Source: an uncultured Treponema sp. (GTDB lineage: Bacteria; Spirochaetota; Spirochaetia; Treponematales; Treponemataceae). Taken from it: 64,000 nucleotides of DNA. Location of the stretch: NCBI GenBank assembly GCA_900317625.1, contig ONHK01000005.1:1-64000 (forward strand), written 5' to 3'. Both the position numbers and the translations under genes were made by a program. Below, piece after piece: positions 59,302 to 64,000 of the stretch (position 1 is the first letter of the stretch; each line of letters opens with the position of its first letter). The notes under the pieces were generated by a model. That model ran no database searches, was not told the origin of the DNA, and was given only the letters and a program-made list of their open reading frames with translations.

Positions 59302-59368
59302 AAAATCCTCTACAATAAGCATACTATGAAAAATCCCTTTTTGCAATTAATTAGCTCCATCTGCCGCA

Positions 59369-60136
59369 TTAGCGGTCTACAGAAAACAAAGCTACAGCGA
59401 ACACTTTTTTGCATCCTGCCTCTTTCAATTTTTCAGCACAAGATTCTATTGTACTTCCCGTGGTAAGAACATCATCCACAAGACAAACAACTTCCGGCAC
59501 AATTTTCACATCTGCGTTCAAAGAATAAGCTTTCCCGATCATTTCCATTCTTTGACTGCGTTCAAGAGTCTTCTGCTCAACATTAGTATGCCGGCACAAA
59601 ATTCTTCTGACATTCCAATTATACCTGAATTCAAGAATCTGACTTATTTCATCTACTTGATCCCAGCCTTTGGATTTTATTTTTCCCGGTCTAGGCGGAA
59701 CCGGAACCACAACAAATTCTCCTAACTTCTTCCAAATCTGACTTAACCTTTCATTCACCAGTTCTGCAAGAAAATCAGAAAAAATCCGTTCGTCCTCAAG
59801 TTTCCACCTGCACAACAAACTTGTATTCCACAAACGATACGAGAACAGTGGAAAAGCACCGTCCAAATGTTTCATAAGAACATTTTTCCTGCATTCCATA
59901 CAAACATCGTTTTCAGAAATAAGTTCCTTGCCGCAGAATTTACAAACTCCAACGCCAACAGGTTTTACCGCAAAGAATTTATTCCGGCAATCTGCACACA
60001 CAGGCAGAAGTCCTGAATCATTTCCGCAGACAATACATTCGCTTCCACCTGCAAAAAATGAAAAAACAGAACGACCAAACCTTTGCACAACAGACTGAAT
60101 TCCGAAAATAATTTTGTTCACACTTATATATAGCAA
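59369..60136 (-). CDS. comF: ComF-family phosphoribosyltransferase-like protein
   Basis: A 255-residue protein. Zinc-ribbon cysteines at the N-terminus (CIVCGNDSGLLPVCADC, CKFCGKELISENDVCMEC), then a type I phosphoribosyltransferase fold (VVPVPPRPGKIKSKGWDQV, VEQKTLERSQRM) with the PRPP-binding loop VCLVDDVLTTGSTIESCAEKL. ComF proteins assist DNA uptake in competent bacteria; in others the role is unclear. It starts 33 bases after mutS ends and shares the run with it. Confidence 0.93.
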   Translation of the reverse strand: MLYISVNKIIFGIQSVVQRFGRSVFSFFAGGSECIVCGNDSGLLPVCADCRNKFFAVKPVGVGVCKFCGKELISENDVCMECRKNVLMKHLDGAFPLFSYRLWNTSLLCRWKLEDERIFSDFLAELVNERLSQIWKKLGEFVVVPVPPRPGKIKSKGWDQVDEISQILEFRYNWNVRRILCRHTNVEQKTLERSQRMEMIGKAYSLNADVKIVPEVVCLVDDVLTTGSTIESCAEKLKEAGCKKVFAVALFSVDR

Positions 60137-60169
60137 ATAAAAATCAAAAACTGAAATGAATCACAAAAA

Positions 60170-62797
60170 TTATCTTCCAGAAAGCGCTTTTTTCCATCTT
60201 GAAATAGACTGAAGAGCCGCAAGTGGTGTCATATTATCCGGATCTGCAGAGAGAATTTCATCAAGAACAATTTCCTCGTCACTAAAAAGACCCGGCGCAA
60301 TCGGATTCTGTTTTACAGATTCAGTTTCTTTGTACTCTGGAATTTCATCCAGAACAGGCTTATTTTCAGCAACATCTTGAATATGACAAAGAATCTCATT
60401 AGCACGTTTTATTACAATCTCAGGAACACCGGCAAGTTTTGCAACATGAATTCCATAAGAATTCTCACTTGCGCCGATCTTTATCTTCCGCAAAAAAGTA
60501 ACAGATTCACCTTGCTCAGAAACTTCCATGCAAAGAAGCTCAAGATTTTTATGCTCAATTCTAGTCAATTCATGGTAATGCGTTGCAAACAAAGTACGGC
60601 ATTTTATATTGTTCAAAAGATATTCGCTTACAGCCCATGCAATCGAAAGTCCATCTTCCGTGCTTGTTCCTCGCCCAACCTCATCCATAATGACCAGAGA
60701 TTTTTCTGTTGCGGAACGCAAAATATTTGCAGTTTCTGTCATTTCAACAAGAAAAGTCGATTCACCGCGCGCAAGATTATCGCTTGCACCAACGCGACAA
60801 AAAATTCTGTCAACAACACCGATTTCCGCAAATTCAGCAGGAACAAACGAACCTGTCTGCGCAAGAAGAGCAATCAACGCATTCTGACGCAAAAAAGTGC
60901 TTTTTCCGGCCATGTTCGGACCAGTAATAAGACAAAAAGTCTTTGCCTCCGATTTTTCCGCGGAAATATTCAAATCATTTGGAACAAATTCTCCAGAAGG
61001 CAGATGTTTTTCAACAACAGGATGACGACCTTTCTTCACATTAAAAATTCCAGAATCAACAACATCCGGGCGAACCCAATTGTTCAGAACCGCAGCCTTT
61101 GCAAAAGAAGAAGCCGCATCCGTATAAGCAATTTCAGAAGCTGTCTGCATAAGATACGGCACATAATCGTGAAGTTTTGTTCTGATTTCAACAAACAAAT
61201 CACGCTCAAGCTCTAGAATTCGAGTTCCAGCCTCATTCAGCTCATGCTCAAGTTCCTGAAGTTTTGCAGTTGTATAGCGGTCGCCATTCACAAGGGCTCG
61301 ACGCATAATAAAATCCGCAGGAACAGAAGAAAGCTTACCTTTGCTGATTTCAATAAAATATCCAAACGCATTCGTGTTTTTTATTTTTAAGTTAGAAATT
61401 CCAGTGCGTTCGCGTTCCTCTTTTTCATAATCAGAAAGAATCTGACCAAAATTATCATGGACATTTCGCCAATGATCCAGTTCCTCTGACCAGCCTGATT
61501 TTATGATTCTTCCTTCCGTCAAAGAAGTCGCCGGATCTTCACAAATCGCATTTTGAATCAAATCAATTATTTCAACAGCAGGAGCATCGTCAATTGAAGC
61601 AAAATCGTATTCAGAAAGTTCATTTCTTGCCTTTAGCCACGCAACAAGACTTGCCTTTAAAGCCTGCAAATCTTTTGCATGAGCCCTGTCCATTGCAATT
61701 CGCCCGGCCAAACGTTCAACATCCAGAATCGGACTAATCTCTTCCCGCACAGAATCCATTAAATTTCGGTTTTCATAAAAAAGCTGAACATGAGACTGCC
61801 GCGCATTGATTTTCTGAACATCCGTAAGCGGATACAAAAGCCACTGACGAATCATACGGCTTCCCATTGCGGTCTCAGCATAATTCAGACATTCAAGAAG
61901 GCTGAACTGCGGAGAACCATCGCGCAAATTTGCAACAACTTCCAGATTTCGGCGGCTTGAATCATCAATAATAAGATAATTTGTGTCTTTATAAACTTTT
62001 ATTGATTTTACGTGCGGAACAACTGTATTTGTTGTTTTTGCAAGATAATCAAGAAGAAAACCGGCCGGCGCAACTTCTGCAGAATTTTTTTCCAGCCCGA
62101 AAGACAAAAGACTTGCCGTTTTGAATTGTTCTGTCAATCTTTTGTAGGAAAGCTCTGAATTAAAATCCCAGTCAGGATAATAAGAAATCGACATTGAAGG
62201 ATATTGCGCAAGGGAATCCTGAATTATCTGGTTCTGCTTAAGCGATTGCGGCAAAAGAATTTCCCGGGGCGAACAGCGTCCCAATTCTTTCGGAAACTGT
62301 TCCGCCATTTCATTTGAATGCCAGCTTGTAGCGGAAAATGCGGCAGTTGTAACATCAATAAACGCAAAACCAACTCCGCCATGAGTTACAGCCAATGCTG
62401 CAAGAAAATTGTTTGAATTTCCTTCAAGATATTCAGACTCAAGCGCAGTTCCTGGAGTAATTATTTCAACAACCTTGCGTTCTGTAAGACCTTTTGCTTT
62501 TGGATCGCCAATCTGTTCGCAAATTACAACTTTTCTTCCAGCCCTAAGAAGGCGTGCAATATAAATTTTTGCAGCATGGTACGGAATTCCGCACATTGGA
62601 GCCGCACCTTTATGAGTCAAAGTTAAATTCAAAAGTCTGGAAACTTCTCCGGCATCATCAAAGAACATTTCATAAAAATCGCCAACCCTAAAAAAAAGAA
62701 TTTCGTTTTTATGTTCACTTTTTATTTTTACGTATTGCTCTAAAACCGGAGTGAGTGCTACATCTGTTTCCACAAAATTATCTTCCCAATTCGGCAA
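60170..62797 (-). CDS. mutS: DNA mismatch recognition protein MutS
   Basis: An 875-residue ATPase that binds mismatches. The N-terminal DNA-contacting motif is FFRVGDFYEMFFDDA (Phe and Glu of FxE). Then connector, core and clamp domains, and the ATPase: Walker A ITGPNMAGKSTFLRQ, ARGESTFLVEM (Q-loop and signature), VIMDEVGRGTSTEDGLSIAW and LFATHYHELT. The C-terminus carries a helix-turn-helix and a KKALSGR end. It should act with the MutL at 24012-26039. The ATG overlaps the skp gene end by 20 bases, as in the conserved bamA-skp-mutS order. Confidence 0.97.
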   Translation of the reverse strand: MPNWEDNFVETDVALTPVLEQYVKIKSEHKNEILFFRVGDFYEMFFDDAGEVSRLLNLTLTHKGAAPMCGIPYHAAKIYIARLLRAGRKVVICEQIGDPKAKGLTERKVVEIITPGTALESEYLEGNSNNFLAALAVTHGGVGFAFIDVTTAAFSATSWHSNEMAEQFPKELGRCSPREILLPQSLKQNQIIQDSLAQYPSMSISYYPDWDFNSELSYKRLTEQFKTASLLSFGLEKNSAEVAPAGFLLDYLAKTTNTVVPHVKSIKVYKDTNYLIIDDSSRRNLEVVANLRDGSPQFSLLECLNYAETAMGSRMIRQWLLYPLTDVQKINARQSHVQLFYENRNLMDSVREEISPILDVERLAGRIAMDRAHAKDLQALKASLVAWLKARNELSEYDFASIDDAPAVEIIDLIQNAICEDPATSLTEGRIIKSGWSEELDHWRNVHDNFGQILSDYEKEERERTGISNLKIKNTNAFGYFIEISKGKLSSVPADFIMRRALVNGDRYTTAKLQELEHELNEAGTRILELERDLFVEIRTKLHDYVPYLMQTASEIAYTDAASSFAKAAVLNNWVRPDVVDSGIFNVKKGRHPVVEKHLPSGEFVPNDLNISAEKSEAKTFCLITGPNMAGKSTFLRQNALIALLAQTGSFVPAEFAEIGVVDRIFCRVGASDNLARGESTFLVEMTETANILRSATEKSLVIMDEVGRGTSTEDGLSIAWAVSEYLLNNIKCRTLFATHYHELTRIEHKNLELLCMEVSEQGESVTFLRKIKIGASENSYGIHVAKLAGVPEIVIKRANEILCHIQDVAENKPVLDEIPEYKETESVKQNPIAPGLFSDEEIVLDEILSADPDNMTPLAALQSISRWKKALSGR

Positions 62798-63302
62798 TTA
62801 CTTGTTCTGTAATATCAACTGAATTTGAATACCACAAAATCGCATTTGACTGCTGAAGGCTCAAAATCATACTGTAACCGCCAGATTCAGCAATTTTTGA
62901 AAGAGTATCGTACAGATTGTTGTAAAAAGTATCAGAGCCCTGAAGAGTTTTCTGCATAGATTCAAGCTCAACATTCTTTGCGTTTGTGTATTCAACAACG
63001 AAATCAGTTTTTTTTGTAATCTCTGCCTGAGTTCTCTGAACCATCGCGTCGTTTCCAGCTTTTTCATAATCCATTTTTTTAGCCTGAAGCTTCTGCAATT
63101 CTTCTGTATATTTATTTATTTCCTGCTGAAAATCAGCCTTTTTCTTTTCATAATTTCTGACAGAAGTTGAATTTCTGAAATAAGCGTTGTAAACCTTTGC
63201 CGTATCAACAACACCGAATTTTGTTATCTGCTGAGCCGAAAGTGCCGAGCCGGCAACAAAAATCAAAGCAAAAAGAACTGATTTTACACCTTTAAATTTC
63301 AT
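62778..63302 (-). CDS. skp: OmpH/Skp-family periplasmic chaperone
   Basis: A 174-residue exported chaperone for outer-membrane proteins. Signal peptide: KFKGVKSVLFALIFVAGSALSAQ. The body is a long helical hairpin (VVDTAKVYNAYFRNSTSVRNYEKKKADFQQEINKYTEELQKLQAKKMDYEKAG) that forms the tentacles of the trimer. GGTGGA lies four bases before the ATG at 63302; the longer frame adds three residues. It is 14 bases after bamA, its partner in outer-membrane assembly. Confidence 0.93.
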   Translation of the reverse strand: MKFKGVKSVLFALIFVAGSALSAQQITKFGVVDTAKVYNAYFRNSTSVRNYEKKKADFQQEINKYTEELQKLQAKKMDYEKAGNDAMVQRTQAEITKKTDFVVEYTNAKNVELESMQKTLQGSDTFYNNLYDTLSKIAESGGYSMILSLQQSNAILWYSNSVDITEQVIAELGR

Positions 63303-63316
63303 ATATTCCACCTTTT

Positions 63317-64000
63317 TTATTTATTTGTCATGTTGAATGAAAGAACAAACTGCCATTTGCTATCCCATTTGACTTCTCCGTCAATCACACGGAATTTATT
63401 TGCAAAAAGCAAGTGCAATGGGAACTGAGGAACAAGGAATCTTAACCCTGGACCGAAACTGAAATAAAAATCATCAAGCTTAAGATTGTTCAGCAAATCT
63501 TCCGGCTCCTGTTTTACAGCAACAGCATCAAAGAATCCATCAACGCCAAGAATTCCCTGGAACAATGGAAGTCTAAGCTCAACGCGGTTAGAAAGCATTG
63601 CCTTTCCTCGGGTTTCGTTGTAAACATCAGTCCATCCGCGGCCGTTGAACATACCGTCAATGTACACTTTGCTGGAATCACCGAACAAAGTTCCAGGAAC
63701 TGGATAAACAAGTGAAATTCCTGTGTAAGCGGCAAGAACCATCTTGAAATTCCAAAATCCATTGAATAAAGGAACATCAAAAAGCTTTAAATATGATTCA
63801 AGTTTTGTATCAGAACGAAGATAGAATTCCTTTTCAACCTCTGGAATAAGTCCGTACCAGGCAAGACGCTCGCTAAAGAACCAACCTTTTGTAGGGTCAT
63901 AGTTAATATCGCGGTTATCAAGCGAAGCATTCATAAAAAGAGAATTCTTTATACCTAAACGATTCGCAAATTTATTCACACCGGAATCAATCGGAACCAG
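63317..64000 (-). CDS. bamA: BamA-type outer-membrane assembly protein, C-terminal part (cut by window edge)
   Basis: The last ~227 residues of a BamA/Omp85 protein; the frame is open past 64000, so the N-terminus is outside. Visible are C-terminal barrel strands (DPTKGWFFSERLAWYG, GWTDVYNETRGKAMLSNRVELRLPLFQGILGVDGFFDAVAV, FYFSFGPGLRFLVPQFPLHLLFANKF). GLRFLVPQFPL is the typical G-x-G-x-R-x-x-x-P-x-x-P-x motif near the end, and the protein ends QFVLSFNMTNK. It inserts beta-barrel proteins into the outer membrane. skp and mutS follow in the same operon. Confidence 0.93.
   Translation of the reverse strand: MVPIDSGVNKFANRLGIKNSLFMNASLDNRDINYDPTKGWFFSERLAWYGLIPEVEKEFYLRSDTKLESYLKLFDVPLFNGFWNFKMVLAAYTGISLVYPVPGTLFGDSSKVYIDGMFNGRGWTDVYNETRGKAMLSNRVELRLPLFQGILGVDGFFDAVAVKQEPEDLLNNLKLDDFYFSFGPGLRFLVPQFPLHLLFANKFRVIDGEVKWDSKWQFVLSFNMTNK

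Noticed and set aside
60377-61216. 279-residue plus-strand frame antisense to mutS
   Set aside because: Complete overlap with the conserved mutS ATPase region; basic, Asn/Arg-rich product typical of a shadow frame.
1-64000. CRISPR arrays, insertion sequences or prophage genes
   Set aside because: I saw no evenly spaced repeats, transposase or integrase motifs, or phage structural genes in the window.

Overview
The window is chromosomal DNA of a spirochaete, most likely a Treponema of the gut, rumen or oral type. Lineage markers are the flagellar sheath protein FlaA, a radical-SAM-like protein without the radical-SAM cysteines that matches the spirochaete 'spiro-SPASM' family, two bactofilins, many TPR proteins and a BamA-Skp-MutS gene order that I recall from Treponema pallidum. 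The DNA is AT-rich. Genes are tightly packed and often overlap by a few bases. Many promoters fit TTGACN-17-TANNNT very closely.

Layout. 1-4.3 kb is accessory: a secreted unknown protein, a divergent XRE regulator with paired inverted repeats, PnuC, a sodium:neurotransmitter-type symporter and a YoeB/RelB toxin-antitoxin pair. 4.3-8.2 kb is core: L31, Rho, bactofilin, HU, S20 and a small zinc-ribbon protein. 8.2-13 kb has an acyltransferase, a DinG-type helicase fused to a JAMM/RadC-like domain, tRNA-Glu and a (p)ppGpp-synthetase domain fused to TPRs. 13-22.4 kb (minus strand) is FlaA, a GerMN protein, a cell-wall amidase, an ATP-grasp enzyme, a three-domain cytidylyltransferase/PseG-like/methyltransferase fusion, a glycosyltransferase-like protein and the spiro-SPASM protein. 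This looks like a surface or flagellar sugar-modification cluster. 22.5-26 kb is xseA-xseB-mutL. 26-32.4 kb holds TPR genes (one broken by a single-base frameshift), a metallophosphoesterase and a ParB-fold protein. 32.4-35.1 kb is a complete partner-switching module (PP2C phosphatase, STAS antagonist, anti-sigma kinase) without a sigma factor. 35.1-41.6 kb has Hsp33, tmRNA, a GC-rich palindromic element, a ThrRS lacking TGS, a small protein, a second bactofilin, a TPR protein, MtaB and tRNA-Pro. 41.6-49.5 kb is a four-gene overlapping minus-strand operon: class III cyclase, FecR/Fn3-like protein, coiled-coil beta-barrel protein and lipoprotein. 49.7-52 kb is a phosphohexomutase and a DnaQ-type exonuclease. 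52-64 kb is one long minus-strand run from bamA (cut by the window edge) through skp, mutS, comF, cheW, a DegT-like protein, NAD kinase, recN, an unknown, an HD protein and a LysM/degenerate-M23 protein.

The most unusual points are: the JAMM-DinG fusion; the SpsF-PseG-methyltransferase fusion beside spiro-SPASM and FlaA; the cyclase-FecR envelope operon; domains that have lost catalytic residues (DegT without the PLP lysine, M23 without zinc ligands, an Mrr-like tail on a TPR protein); promoter spacing that predicts leaderless mRNAs for three genes; and non-coding repeats around the tmRNA. All calls come from reading the sequence and translations by eye; no database search was run.
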